A stretch of DNA of 64,000 nt from Planotetraspora silvatica (GCF_016863315.1 NZ_BOOQ01000040.1:62001-126000); one strand, 5' to 3'; counted from the first letter of the stretch, positions 24,421 to 33,309 are shown. Notes: generated by a model from the letters alone, not told the origin. Numbers and translations: made by a program.

Positions 24421-25338
24421 TCAGCTCCACGTCATCGTGATCTGACGTTCGTCGTTGGCATACCCGGCCCGCTGGAAGGCCTTCGCCATGGGGACGTTGC
24501 CGACGTCCGTGGCGGCCCGGATACGCGGAACGTCCTGTCCGGCGAGCACACGGGTGCCCTCGGCGAGGATGCCGTCGACGTAGCCGTTGCCGCGGTGGGC
24601 GGGCAGCACGCCGATGTAGGCGATGATCGGGTTGTAGTCGTTGCGGGCCGCGATGACGAACCCCACCGGCTCGCCGCCGGACAGAGTCGCGATCCGCCAC
24701 CACTCCCGCGGGCTCGTGTAATGCGCGAGCTCGTCGTCGTGATGTCTGACCGCCGCTTCACGGGCGGAAAAACGCGTCAGGTCGTCGCGACCGTGCGCGT
24801 CGAGAGTCCCGTCCATCGTCAGGGTCATCAGGTCGAGGATCTCTTCGGTGTCGCGGACCGGCCGGAACTCCAGACGGCCGTCCGGCTCGGGAACCGGTGT
24901 CCCGGGACGCCAGACCAGCCGGAGCCGTTCGACGAACAGGCGGGCACCGACCTTTTCCAGCGCCGCCATGCGGTCCTCGACCACGCCCCTGGACGCCGCG
25001 TCTTCGTGCCAGTCGGGCGGGATGAACCGCATGTACTCGGGCGGCGTCGTCCCCGCCCGGAGAGTTTCGGGCATGGCCGTCCGCAACAGCCGTACGCCGA
25101 TGTCCACGCGATCGGGTTCCGCGTCGTCGACGTCGAAGACGTCCAGGAAGGACGGTGACTCTTCGTCTGGCCGGCCCCACCAGGCGGCCCTGGCCACGAG
25201 ACGGTCGCCACGCAGGGCGACCCACATCCACGGCGGCCGTCGGCGGCCGGTGTCGAGGTCGTCCGCCAGTTCCTCGTTGAGGGTGTAGGGCAGCCGGGAG
25301 AAGAGGTCGAGTTCTTCGCGTCCGGTGATCGGACGCAT
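24421..25338 (-). CDS. GNAT-family acetyltransferase
   Basis: The start chosen is ATG 25338 (MRPITGREELDLFSRLPYTL); the frame extends 11 codons upstream without support. The 305-aa protein is longer than a single GNAT domain. The C-terminal part has the acetyl-CoA motif PAHRGNGYVDGIL near residue 240 and the last-strand pattern ATDVGNVPMAKAFQRAGYAN. The N-terminal half may be a degenerate second GNAT fold. The substrate is unknown. Confidence 0.9.
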   Translation of the reverse strand: MRPITGREELDLFSRLPYTLNEELADDLDTGRRRPPWMWVALRGDRLVARAAWWGRPDEESPSFLDVFDVDDAEPDRVDIGVRLLRTAMPETLRAGTTPPEYMRFIPPDWHEDAASRGVVEDRMAALEKVGARLFVERLRLVWRPGTPVPEPDGRLEFRPVRDTEEILDLMTLTMDGTLDAHGRDDLTRFSAREAAVRHHDDELAHYTSPREWWRIATLSGGEPVGFVIAARNDYNPIIAYIGVLPAHRGNGYVDGILAEGTRVLAGQDVPRIRAATDVGNVPMAKAFQRAGYANDERQITMTWS

Positions 25339-25700
25339 GATCAGGTCGTTCGGGTACAAGTTAAGGCACACTCCAGTGAGGGCGCCTGTGTTCCGGGGTC
25401 AAACGCGGTGCGCGCCCCGGGAGGACACAAGCGCAGTGATCATGGGGATCATGGGCTTATCCCTCCTCTCATCGATCATCGGCCCCGCGGTTCCGTTGGG
25501 GCATCTACCGGTAATAAGTAGCGAATCGCTGGATCTACCGCAAATGCATTTCCTGGCCGATTGCATGATCACCGAATGTGTCCGCCCAGGTCGGACGGTC
25601 CAATGCCGAATCCGTGCATGATCACGATTCGCGTTGTACCAGCTCAAGGGGTATTCCGCCGAACCTGCGCATGATCACGACCGAGGGTGCGTGATCACCA
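25335..25700. repeat. Scattered GCATGATCA-type repeats in a gene-poor stretch
   Basis: The 379 bases between the GNAT start and the DUF952 end hold no plausible gene. GCATGATCA recurs at 25335-25343 (over the GNAT start), 25563-25572, 25616-25627, 25669-25680, with a GCGTGATCAC variant at 25689-25698. The last three full copies are spaced 53 bp, and TGATCA is itself palindromic. They may be binding sites for a regulator. Confidence 0.5.
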
Positions 25701-25717
25701 TGGACGGTCGTGCGTGG

Positions 25718-26041
25718 CTACGGGCGGGGGGTGAAGGGGGTCGCGTCGGTGACGGCGGCGACGGGGATCGGGCCGTAGATGTGAGGGAAGGCCTCGGTCG
25801 TCCCCTCGGCGACCTCGAACTTCAGCGGGCAGTTCAGCAGGCTCTCATCGATGGCCAGGAGCAGCAGCGGCTCGGTGACGTCCAGATAGAAACGCCGGGC
25901 CACCCCCTCGGCCTGGGCCAGGTCGGCGGAGGCGTGGATGAAGCCCTCCTCGTCGAGCGTGCGGCCGAGGGTGGACACCCGATACTCGCCCGCCTTCTCG
26001 GCGTGTTCCCAGTCGGCCGCCAGTGCAAGGTGAAAAATCAT
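25718..26041 (-). CDS. DUF952-family protein
   Basis: The start is ATG 26041 (MIFHLALAADWEHAEKAGEY). The 107-aa protein shows the DUF952 pattern: STLGRTLDEEGFIHASADLA, FYLDVTEPLLLLAIDESLL and FPHIYGPIPVAAV. This family resembles the ADP-ribosyltransferase-like/GST-associated small fold and has no established function. It is the last gene of an SMR-TetR-DUF952 group, 17 nt after the TetR stop. Confidence 0.9.
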   Translation of the reverse strand: MIFHLALAADWEHAEKAGEYRVSTLGRTLDEEGFIHASADLAQAEGVARRFYLDVTEPLLLLAIDESLLNCPLKFEVAEGTTEAFPHIYGPIPVAAVTDATPFTPRP

Positions 26042-26058
26042 GACACGGAGCCTAGGGG

Positions 26059-26682
26059 TCAGCTGATGGCATTGAGCGCGCGGGCCACCACGTCGCGGGC
26101 ACGCTCGAGGCCCTCGGGCCGCGCCTCCACGATGTCCTCCAGCCACAGACCCGACAACACGGTGGTGACGAACCGGACCTCGGACCGCCCGCAGGCGTAT
26201 CCGGCCCGTTCGAGCACCGACGCGACGATCTCGTCGCAGCCGTCCGTCCACGCCCGCGCGACGTCCTGAAGAGCCGGATCCCGGCCCGCCTGCAGATAGA
26301 GCTCCCACAGGCCGAGCTGCCGTGGCCGGTCGACGGCGTAGACCGTGGCGAGCTTGTCCGCGAGAACCTCGGGAGACCGCTCGCGCACGTCTTCCAGCGA
26401 CAGGCGCATGTCGGCCAGTTCCCGCTCGACGAGCAGGGCGAACGCCTGGGCGAGCAACTCGTCACGACCGGCGAAGTAGTAGGTGGTCGCCGCGAGGGGG
26501 ATCCCGGCCCGCCGGGCGACGGCACGGTGCGTCGCGGCGGCGAAGCCGCCCTCCCCCAGCAGATCGGCGGCCGCGCCCAACAGCGCCTCGCGACGGCGGA
26601 GGGCACGTTCCTGCCTGCGCCGCCGCTGGGTCACGACCTCCGCGCCGGCGTGCCCCTCGCGCCGCTCGTCCACCTCATCCAA
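26059..26682 (-). CDS. TetR-family regulator of the SMR exporter operon
   Basis: The 207-aa protein has an Arg-rich N-terminus and then a TetR HTH (LLGAAADLLGEGGFAAATHR, VARRAGIPLAATTYYFAGRD). The C-terminal helices are typical of drug-binding TetR proteins. It lies 57 nt downstream of the SMR gene on the same strand, so it is probably co-transcribed with, and regulates, that exporter. The dyad upstream of the SMR gene is the likely operator. Confidence 0.9.
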   Translation of the reverse strand: MDEVDERREGHAGAEVVTQRRRRQERALRRREALLGAAADLLGEGGFAAATHRAVARRAGIPLAATTYYFAGRDELLAQAFALLVERELADMRLSLEDVRERSPEVLADKLATVYAVDRPRQLGLWELYLQAGRDPALQDVARAWTDGCDEIVASVLERAGYACGRSEVRFVTTVLSGLWLEDIVEARPEGLERARDVVARALNAIS

Positions 26683-26739
26683 GGAACGACCTCACGAAAC
26701 AGAGCCGATGCGACGTACCGACTCGAGGTGCCATCCGGC

Positions 26740-27063
26740 TCAGTGGGAGCCGGCCAGGTTCAGCACCACGACGCCACAGATGATCAAAACGATACCGGCG
26801 GCCTTGGTCAGGTTCATCCCCTCGCCGAGGAATAACGTGCCGATCAGGGCGATGGCCGCCGTGCCGATGCCCGCCCACACGGCGTAGGCCACGCCGACCG
26901 GCATCTCCAGCTTGAGGGCACGTGCGAGCAGGACGAGGGACGCCACGTATCCGATGACGACCACGATGGTCCACCCGACGTTGGACAGCCCGTTGCTCAA
27001 CTTGAGAGCGGAGGTGGCCAGGACCTCCGTGGCGATGGCGGCGACGAGCAGGATCCACGCCAT
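26740..27063 (-). CDS. Small multidrug resistance (SMR) exporter
   Basis: The start is ATG 27063 (MAWILLVAAIATEVLATSAL), with a GGAGG site just before it. The 107-aa, four-helix protein has the essential membrane Glu at residue 13 (AIATEVLATSALK), a GxxLxLL-like third helix, and WAGIGTAAIALIGTLFLGEG. SMR dimers exchange protons for cationic drugs or guanidinium. Whether it is a drug or guanidinium type cannot be settled by eye. Confidence 0.93.
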   Translation of the reverse strand: MAWILLVAAIATEVLATSALKLSNGLSNVGWTIVVVIGYVASLVLLARALKLEMPVGVAYAVWAGIGTAAIALIGTLFLGEGMNLTKAAGIVLIICGVVVLNLAGSH

Positions 27064-27074
27064 GGGAACCTCCA

Positions 27075-27106
27075 CTTAAGCGGTACGCTTGTACCAGTTT
27101 AAGGGT
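27075..27106. promoter_or_regulatory. Operator-like dyad upstream of the SMR operon
   Basis: GGTAC-GCTT-GTACC (27082-27095) is flanked by CTTAAG (27075-27080) and TTTAAG (27098-27103), giving a two-layered imperfect palindrome. The segment TTGTACCAGTTTAAGGG is nearly repeated as TTGTACCAGCTCAAGGG at 25634-25650, beyond the other end of the operon. It is a probable TetR site. Confidence 0.6.
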
Positions 27107-27226
27107 TTCCCATGGTCAGGGCCATGGGCATTTCGCCACTCTTTCCAGGCGGCGAATCCTGTCCCTCCATGCCCCCGCCGGGCGGGGGCCACTCCCGTAC
27201 GGCGCGGCACTTGGCGTCAGGGTCGA

Positions 27227-28264
27227 ATGCGTGTTCTACTGATCCCCATGCGTCGCGACGCCTCTCCCGGCCCCGCCATCACTCCAGGGGTTCAGCAGTC
27301 GCTCCTCGACGGAGGGCCCTCGCGGCCCCGGGTCGAACGGCAGGCCGTCATGCGGGCCTTCGACGGAATCACCTGCTACGAGGTGCCCGCCCGGGTCGCG
27401 ATCGACAAGGTCCCCGAGGCCGCGGAGCTTCCCTATCAATGGGCGGTCAGCCCCTATCGCGGCTGTCAGGCCGCGTGCAGCTACTGCATGGCCAGGCGCG
27501 GCCACCGCTACCTCGGGCTCGACGCGGGAGAGGACTTCGCCTCGCGGATCGTCGTCAAGACCAACCTGGCCGATCGGTTACGCCGCGAGCTCACCTCACC
27601 TCGCTGGCACGGTGATCCGGTCGCGCTCGGGCTGACCGGCGACTGCTACCAGCCCGCCGAGGAGACCTACCAGCTGATGCCCCGCGTCATCCGCGCCCTC
27701 GCGGAGGCGGGCAACCCCTTCACCGTTCTGACCAAGAGCCCGCTCATCCTCCGCGATCTCGACGTGCTGCGCGAGGCGGCCAAGATGACCCAGGTGAACG
27801 CCTCGGTGTCGGTGGGCTTCGTCGACGACCGCATCCGCCGGGCCGTCGAGCCGGGCGCGGCGACCCCCCAGCGACGGCTGGAGGTGTGCGCCGCGCTGAA
27901 CGACGGCGGCATCCCCTGCGGTGTCCTGATGGCGCCGATCCTCCCCCTGATCACCGACTCGGCCGACCACCTCCTGTCCACGGTGCGGCGGGCGGCCGAG
28001 GCGGGCGCGGTCAGCGTGACCCCGGTCGTCCTGCGGCTCCCCTCCGGGGCCCGGGAGTGGTACATGGGCTGGCTGGAGCGCGAACACCCCGGGCTCGTCC
28101 CCCGATACCAGGCGCTGTACGGCAAGGGCCCCACGGCCGACGCCGACTACCGGCGCCGGATCGCCGACCAGGTCCGCAGCTTGACGGAGGCGTACGGCAT
28201 CGGGCAGTCGGCCAGACGGTGGCGCCGCCGCCGATCACCGGCCAGGCAACTCGCCCTGGTCTGA
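27227..28264 (+). CDS. Rv2578c-type radical SAM protein
   Basis: The start chosen is ATG 27227, which has a weak AGGG site; ATG 27248 is an alternative. The protein of about 345 aa matches the Rv2578c/SplB-like radical SAM layout: FDGITCYEVPARVAIDKVPE, then SPYRGCQAACSYCMARRGHR with CxxxCxxC for the 4Fe-4S cluster and S-adenosylmethionine, and LGLTGDCYQPAEETYQLMPR. DNA photoproduct lyase-like activity has been proposed for relatives but is not shown. It is transcribed divergently from the SMR operon. Confidence 0.93.
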   Translation: MRVLLIPMRRDASPGPAITPGVQQSLLDGGPSRPRVERQAVMRAFDGITCYEVPARVAIDKVPEAAELPYQWAVSPYRGCQAACSYCMARRGHRYLGLDAGEDFASRIVVKTNLADRLRRELTSPRWHGDPVALGLTGDCYQPAEETYQLMPRVIRALAEAGNPFTVLTKSPLILRDLDVLREAAKMTQVNASVSVGFVDDRIRRAVEPGAATPQRRLEVCAALNDGGIPCGVLMAPILPLITDSADHLLSTVRRAAEAGAVSVTPVVLRLPSGAREWYMGWLEREHPGLVPRYQALYGKGPTADADYRRRIADQVRSLTEAYGIGQSARRWRRRRSPARQLALV

Positions 28265-28411
28265 GTCCTGGTCTGAGTTTTCGTCTGTGCTCTGGTGCGA
28301 GCCCTGTCCAGAGTCGAAGTCTGGGCCGAAGTCTGGGCCGCAACGCCGTTCGGCCCGGCGGCCGAAAATAATGAGGAGACGTGGGGGCTCCGGATCGTTA
28401 GCGTTCATGGC

Positions 28412-29182
28412 ATGAGTACGGTGGATGGCCCGGCGGTCGACGTGGACGTCGAGCGGTTCGTGGCGGACGGATTCATCAAGGTCGAAGAGGCCTTCCCGCG
28501 GGCGGTCGGCGACCGTATCCGGGAGTCGTTCTGGGAGCAGATCGGGCTGTCGCCGGACAGGCCGTCGGAGTGGGTCAAGCCGGTCATCTGGGCGGTCGAC
28601 GAGACGGGACAAGGCCCGTTCGGGGAGGCGATCCGCGGCCCGAAGATTGCCGCGGCGCTGGATCAGATCGCGGGCAAGGGCGGCTGGCTCCCGCGCGGCA
28701 CCGTCGGCATGGCACCGATCCGCTTCCCGCACCCGGAGGATGCCGGGGACACCGGCTGGCACATCGACCAGAACGATCCCGGTCCGGACGGCGCCTGGGG
28801 GATCATCTCGGCCAGACCGCACACCATGCTGGCGCTGCTGCTCTACTCCGAGGTCACCGAGCAGGACGCCCCCACTCGGATCCGGGTGGGCTCCCATCTC
28901 GACACGGCCCGCGTCCTGGAGCCGTACGCTGAGCGTGCCCTGCCGTTCCTCGAGTCCGGCCCCGTCATGGATGCGGCGGGCGCGGACCGTCCGGTGGCCC
29001 TCGCCACCGGACTGCCCGGCGACGTCTACCTGTGCCACCCGTTCCTGGTCCACGCGGCCCAGCCGCACCACGGGACGCGGCCGAGGTTCATGTCGCAGGT
29101 CCCGTTCTTCCTGTCCGAGCCCCTGCGGGCCGGCGAGTCCACACCCCTGTCCCGGGCGATACGGCTCGGCCTCACAGGCTGA
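28412..29182 (+). CDS. Phytanoyl-CoA dioxygenase (PhyH) family protein
   Basis: The start chosen is ATG 28412 (MSTVDGPAVDVDVERFVADG). The 256-aa protein has the double-stranded beta-helix iron triad: His and Asp in GWHIDQND near residue 115, and a distal His in CHPFLVHAAQPHHGTRPR near residue 210, where the Arg binds 2-oxoglutarate. It should be a non-haem Fe(II)/2-oxoglutarate dioxygenase. The 28262-28340 stretch before it holds degenerate gtctgag-type repeats and no gene. Confidence 0.9.
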   Translation: MSTVDGPAVDVDVERFVADGFIKVEEAFPRAVGDRIRESFWEQIGLSPDRPSEWVKPVIWAVDETGQGPFGEAIRGPKIAAALDQIAGKGGWLPRGTVGMAPIRFPHPEDAGDTGWHIDQNDPGPDGAWGIISARPHTMLALLLYSEVTEQDAPTRIRVGSHLDTARVLEPYAERALPFLESGPVMDAAGADRPVALATGLPGDVYLCHPFLVHAAQPHHGTRPRFMSQVPFFLSEPLRAGESTPLSRAIRLGLTG

Positions 29183-29203
29183 CCGACAGGAGATCCCCGG
29201 CGT

Positions 29204-29590
29204 TCAACCCGATGAGTAGACGCTGATCTCGATCAGGTTGCCATCGGGATCGCGCAGGTAGACGCTGTCCATCGGGCCGATCGCGCCCGTGCGCGGGACC
29301 GGCCCTTCCTCGATCGGCACACCGTGCGCGGTCAGCTCGGTGATCACCTGCTCCAGCGAGTCTGTCGTGATCAAGCACAGATCGGCGCTGCCCGGGATCG
29401 GGTGAGTGGCCTTGGGTTCGAACTCCTGACCCGCCTGGTGCAGGTTGATCTTCGAGTGGCCGAAGACCAGCGCCCGGCGGCCACCTCCGAAGGTGATCGG
29501 GGTCATCCCCAGTACCCGGGTGTAGAAGTCGACCGTGGCCTCCAGATCGGCGACGGTCAGCACCAGGTGATCGAGCCGGTCAATCCGCAT
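29204..29590 (-). CDS. VOC-family protein
   Basis: The 128-aa protein begins [20 protein letters not shown] and has the full VOC pattern: the N-terminal His (DHLVLTV), [15 protein letters not shown] and [15 protein letters not shown] with the metal-binding Glu. It overlaps the upstream DUF6817-like gene by 11 nt, an arrangement that suggests the two proteins work together. The substrate is unknown. Confidence 0.93.
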   Translation of the reverse strand: MRIDRLDHLVLTVADLEATVDFYTRVLGMTPITFGGGRRALVFGHSKINLHQAGQEFEPKATHPIPGSADLCLITTDSLEQVITELTAHGVPIEEGPVPRTGAIGPMDSVYLRDPDGNLIEISVYSSG

Positions 29591-30143
29591 CGGCCACCTC
29601 CTTCCCGGCCAGGATCGTCTGGCAGTCTGTCCAGGCCGCCACCGACAACAGCGGCCGGGCGCGAGTGAACAGCGTCAGCAGATCAGATCCGTACTTCACG
29701 GCGAAGTCAGGGTCGTGGTCGGCCAGGTCGAGCTCGTTGGCCGCGGTCAGCTCGGCGAACCAGGCCAGCTCGGCCGCCGCGATCGGCGCGGTCCGGCCGG
29801 TGAACCTGTCGCGGAATTCGACTGGGTCGGCGACCCCCAACTGGGGGTAGACGTGTGCACGATTGCAGGCGCCGTACCGGTAGACCAGGTCTTCGGCCTC
29901 CGATCCGATGACCTCCTCGAGCAGGTCCCGCCCGGCGAGGCCGAGCAGGCCAGTCGGGAAGCCGTCGGTTCCGTAGAAGGCGTGGCACAGTCCGGCTGTC
30001 CGCAGTGCGGGTGAGGCCTTCCAGCGGGTCAGGCGGTCACGCACCCGAATCAGATGGTCCAGCAACATGCCACCGGGGTGGGGGACGGTCTCCGCGCCGA
30101 GCCGGCGTAGGAGCCGTATCGCATTGCCATGCATACCTGGCAT
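29580..30143 (-). CDS. DUF6817-like protein
   Basis: The 187-aa protein begins [20 protein letters not shown] and has [36 protein letters not shown] and [16 protein letters not shown]. The conserved His and Asp residues ([16 protein letters not shown]) recall an HD-type metal site. I associate it with DUF6817 from memory. It is the first gene of a two-gene operon with the VOC protein downstream. Confidence 0.82.
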   Translation of the reverse strand: MPGMHGNAIRLLRRLGAETVPHPGGMLLDHLIRVRDRLTRWKASPALRTAGLCHAFYGTDGFPTGLLGLAGRDLLEEVIGSEAEDLVYRYGACNRAHVYPQLGVADPVEFRDRFTGRTAPIAAAELAWFAELTAANELDLADHDPDFAVKYGSDLLTLFTRARPLLSVAAWTDCQTILAGKEVADAD

Positions 30144-30218
30144 TGTCCCAAGGCGCTCGGCGTGGAAGGAGGATCGCCACCCCCGCCGACGTCAGACCCC
30201 CTGCCGAGGGCAGCGAAA

Positions 30219-30248
30219 AGGGCCCTCCGGTGAACACCCGAGGGCCCT
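30219..30248 (-). terminator. Rho-independent terminator after the L,D-transpeptidase gene
   Basis: AGGGCCCTC (30219-30227) pairs perfectly with GAGGGCCCT (30240-30248) around a 12-base loop. Read on the minus strand, the stem is followed by CTTTTCG, giving a short T-run, 16 bases beyond the transpeptidase stop. Confidence 0.85.
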
Positions 30249-30263
30249 GATGCCGAGGCGCCG

Positions 30264-31469
30264 CTACTTGAGCGCGCTGCCCTTCTCCCACTCCTTGAAC
30301 GGCATCTGCCAGAAGCCCCAGCCGTTCCACGACTCCAGGATGCGGGTGGTGCCGGTGACCTTGACGACGTCACCGCGGTGGAAGTTGTCGTAGAACCACT
30401 TGGCCTGCGCCGGGCTGGCGTTCACGCAGCCGTGGCTGACGTTGGCGTAGCCCTGCGAGCCGACCGACCACGGTGCGCTGTGGACGTACTCGCCACTGTT
30501 GGAGATGCGGACGGCGTAGTTGACGATCTCCTTGTAGTAGCCGGGGTCGCCCTCCTTCTTACCCGGAGAGATCATCGTGACCGGGTTCGCGCGCTCCATC
30601 GTGAGGTGGATGCCGCTGGTCGTCGTGTACTCGCGGGTGTCGCCCTTGCCGGCACTGATCTTCATCGTCTGGACGGTCTTGCCGTCCTTCTTGACGTACA
30701 TCATGTGCGTCTTCACGTTGACGGTGCTGATCAACGCCGCGCCGATGTTGATGGTCGCGCTGGAGTTCTTGACGCCGTACATGTCCTTGCCGCCGCGCAC
30801 GCCCGCGAGGTTCGCGGTGAACTTCACCTGCTGGTGGGCGGGCCAGTACTTGGCGGGACGGTAGATCACCTGCTTGGCGCTCATCCAGCGCCAGGCACCG
30901 TCGACCGGCTTCTGGGCCTTGACCTTCAGGGCCTTCTCGACGGACGCCTTGTCGGTCACCGCCTGGTTGAAGGTCACCATGATCGGCATTCCGACACCCA
31001 CCGACTCGCCCTTGACGCCCGGGGTGATGTCGGCGACGGCCAAAGGAAACTTGGGCTTCAGTGTGCTGAACTGGCTGGTCGCCTCGGCGGGGCCGCCCTC
31101 ACCGCTGGCCTTGGCCGACACGGTGTACTTGCTCGACGGCTTCAACGGGCCCTTCGACGTCCACTTGGTGCGAGTGGAGTCGAACTCACCCTCGACCGGC
31201 ACGCCGCCGGCCTGGACGACGACCTCTTCGAGGGAACCGTTGTCGGCCGTCACGACCACGGCTTTGTCCGGGCGCACCTTCGCGGTGCCCTTGACCGGAC
31301 TGATCTTGATGGTCGGTACCGGCTTCGCGGGCGTGGACTCACCGGAGTCGCCCCCCGGCGACACGGTGGATCCCGATCCCGACCCACTGGAACATGCTGC
31401 CAATGCCGTGACCATGGCCACGGCGACCCCGGCGATGGGCAACTTAGACCGGGTGTGAGTGCTCGTCAC
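30264..31469 (-). CDS. L,D-transpeptidase lipoprotein (Ldt, YkuD family)
   Basis: The start is GTG 31469, with GGGGGAGAA just before it; the frame further upstream is leader. The 401-aa protein has a lipoprotein signal peptide ending in the lipobox LAAC near residue 25. Two Ig-like domains (about residues 50-240) and a YkuD catalytic domain follow, with HSAPWSVG then the motif SHGCVNAS near residue 360 (catalytic Cys). It forms 3-3 cross-links in peptidoglycan outside the membrane, as in mycobacterial LdtMt proteins. It is monocistronic with a good promoter and terminator. Confidence 0.96.
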   Translation of the reverse strand: MTSTHTRSKLPIAGVAVAMVTALAACSSGSGSGSTVSPGGDSGESTPAKPVPTIKISPVKGTAKVRPDKAVVVTADNGSLEEVVVQAGGVPVEGEFDSTRTKWTSKGPLKPSSKYTVSAKASGEGGPAEATSQFSTLKPKFPLAVADITPGVKGESVGVGMPIMVTFNQAVTDKASVEKALKVKAQKPVDGAWRWMSAKQVIYRPAKYWPAHQQVKFTANLAGVRGGKDMYGVKNSSATINIGAALISTVNVKTHMMYVKKDGKTVQTMKISAGKGDTREYTTTSGIHLTMERANPVTMISPGKKEGDPGYYKEIVNYAVRISNSGEYVHSAPWSVGSQGYANVSHGCVNASPAQAKWFYDNFHRGDVVKVTGTTRILESWNGWGFWQMPFKEWEKGSALK

Positions 31470-31506
31470 AACTTCTCCCCCATGGGCGCAAAGTGCACAC
31501 AAGACC

Positions 31507-31535
31507 TTATTAGGGGTAGCCGTTGATATGTGCAA
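31507..31535 (-). promoter_or_regulatory. Promoter of the L,D-transpeptidase gene
   Basis: Read on the minus strand, TTGCAC (31530-31535) and TAATAA (31507-31512) are separated by exactly 17 bases. This is a strong housekeeping-type -35/-10 pair, about 38 nt upstream of the GTG start. Confidence 0.75.
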
Positions 31536-31626
31536 TTTCTGGGTCGGTTAGGTCACAGTTTGGTCGCCGAATGTTCACACCTATCTCGATCACCGGTAAA
31601 GTCCGCGTCAAACCTGATCATGAGCG

Positions 31627-32796
31627 TCAGTCAGCTGTTTTTCCGGGGCTCGTCCGCCGCAGATCAAGGCGTGCGGGAACCCGCAGATTGGGCGACGGCT
31701 CGTAGTGGATCTCCGGGTTGACAAGCACCCACGAGGCCGCTGCTTCGACCACTCCCGCCGCGAGGGCGGTCGCGGGCGCATCGCCGGGACACGACCTGAT
31801 TCCGGCGCCGAATCCGAAATGCGGACAGCCGGCAGGTTCGCCCTCCGTGTCCTCGCCCGTGTGCCGGCGATCGGCATCGGATCTTCGGGGATCGAACCGG
31901 TCGGGATCGAACCGGTGAGGATCAGGGAACGCGTCGGGATCGCGGTTGGCGGACGCGAGGTCGAGGACGACCACGGTGCCCGCGGGAACGAGCACTCCGC
32001 CCACGATCGTGTCCGCCGTGGCCACCCTGCGCGTCAGCCGTACGGGAGGGGTGTGGCGGAGAGCCTCCGTGAGGATCGCCTCGGCCGGCCACCGGGCGAC
32101 CACGGCGCGCGGCAGTCGCGTCAGCAGATCGAGAGCGTTGCCGATCAGGCCCGCCGTCGCGTCGCACGCCTGGATCAACAGCGCCGCCACGGCGGCCAGC
32201 CGTTCCGGCTCCGGGTGTCCGAGCAGGTCCGCCAGTACAACCACGGCCCGGTCGGCATGTTCGTCCCGCTCATCGGCCCCGGGGCCGTGCCGTGCCGTAG
32301 CGGGCCGCGGGTGGTAGGCGGCGGCCATCGCGGTGACGGCGCCGACGGCCTCCTCCCGGCGCTCCGGGACGATGCCCAGGTGCGTGGCGAGAACGCCGAC
32401 CGGTACGCGGCGGGCGAGCCGTGCCATCACGTCGACGACGACCGCCTCGGCCGGCCCAGACGAGGACGACCAGGGCGAGGACGACCCGGCGGAAGACGGC
32501 TCAGCAGAAGAGGGCCCGGACGAGGACAGGTCGGCGGAGGCCAGGTCGGCGGAGGCCAGGTCGAAAGCGTCCGCGCGCAGTCGGGTTGGACTGATCGGGG
32601 ACAGCAGTCCGATCGCGCGTGACCTGCGCCGGGCGTGCTCCTCCCCGTTGCTGAACCTGCTCACCGCTCCCCGGAGCCAGGCGATGCCGTGTGTGCCGTC
32701 CGTCACGGGCGAGGCCGCGGGCACCTCGAAGCGCGCATCGGACAACACGGCTCGAACGTCGGCGTGCCGTGTGATCACGGGAGGTTCGTGTGTCAT
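31627..32796 (-). CDS. Cytochrome P450
   Basis: The 389-aa protein has the P450 landmarks: an I-helix-like segment QACDATAGLIGNALDLL, the ExxR region LTEALRHTPPVRLTR, and the haem-ligand loop HFGFGAGIRSCPGD near residue 340 with the axial Cys. The I-helix lacks the usual A-G-x-D/E-T signature in a clear form. Residues about 80-115 are an Ala/Ser-rich insertion built from tandem ASADL and SSAEP-type units that most P450s lack. No ferredoxin partner is adjacent. Confidence 0.92.
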   Translation of the reverse strand: MTHEPPVITRHADVRAVLSDARFEVPAASPVTDGTHGIAWLRGAVSRFSNGEEHARRRSRAIGLLSPISPTRLRADAFDLASADLASADLSSSGPSSAEPSSAGSSSPWSSSSGPAEAVVVDVMARLARRVPVGVLATHLGIVPERREEAVGAVTAMAAAYHPRPATARHGPGADERDEHADRAVVVLADLLGHPEPERLAAVAALLIQACDATAGLIGNALDLLTRLPRAVVARWPAEAILTEALRHTPPVRLTRRVATADTIVGGVLVPAGTVVVLDLASANRDPDAFPDPHRFDPDRFDPRRSDADRRHTGEDTEGEPAGCPHFGFGAGIRSCPGDAPATALAAGVVEAAASWVLVNPEIHYEPSPNLRVPARLDLRRTSPGKTAD

Positions 32797-32910
32797 GCCC
32801 GGAACGCTAGGCGCGCGACGTTTCGGTGCGAGGCGAAGCGTGTGCCCCCTCTGCCCGTGGACGGCACATCCTCCCCCGGCGGGCCAATTCCAGAATGGTT
32901 AAGCAACCAC

Positions 32911-32940
32911 TTGACTATTGAGCCCTCGCAACGGATAGTT
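32911..32940 (+). promoter_or_regulatory. Promoter of the ArsR-SRPBCC operon
   Basis: TTGACT (32911-32916), an 18-base spacer and ATAGTT (32935-32940) form a promoter whose start site would fall about at the GTG start codon at 32947, so the message is probably leaderless. ACTAT/ATAGT half-sites straddle the spacer and could be the ArsR operator. Confidence 0.65.
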
Positions 32941-32946
32941 AAGTAC

Positions 32947-33309
32947 GTGCCTAAGTATGAGTTGGATCGGGTCTTCCAGGCGCTGGCGGACACGACCCGC
33001 CGGAGCATGGTCGAGCGGCTGGTCCGCGGGCCGGCCTCGGTGAGCGATCTGGCCAGGCCGCTGGACATGTCCCTGCCGGCCGTCATGCAGCACCTGCAGG
33101 TCCTGGAAGCATGCGGCCTGGTCAGGTCCGGCAAGACCGGCCGCGTCCGCACCTGCCACATCGAGCCGGAGGTGCTGCGGGCCGCCGAGGAGTGGATCAC
33201 GCGGCAGCGCACGTCCTGGGAGCGGAGTCTCGACCGACTCGGCGACTACCTGACCGAAGATCCCCAGGCGGCACCAGGCCAGGAACCAGAGAACAGGAGC
33301 ACATCATGA
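32947..33309 (+). CDS. ArsR-family regulator
   Basis: The start is GTG 32947 (VPKYELDRVFQALADTTRRS); no ribosome-binding site is visible. The 120-aa protein has a classical ArsR winged helix (SVSDLARPLDMSLPAVMQHL, QVLEACGLVRSGKTGRVRTC). There is no metal-binding Cys pair of the ArsR/SmtB kind, so it likely senses something else. It overlaps the SRPBCC gene by ATGA, the usual regulator/AHSA1 pairing. Confidence 0.94.
   Translation: MPKYELDRVFQALADTTRRSMVERLVRGPASVSDLARPLDMSLPAVMQHLQVLEACGLVRSGKTGRVRTCHIEPEVLRAAEEWITRQRTSWERSLDRLGDYLTEDPQAAPGQEPENRSTS

Noticed and set aside
25335-25700. Repeat series as a CRISPR array
   Set aside because: Repeats are only about 10 bases, spacing is irregular and no cas genes are near.
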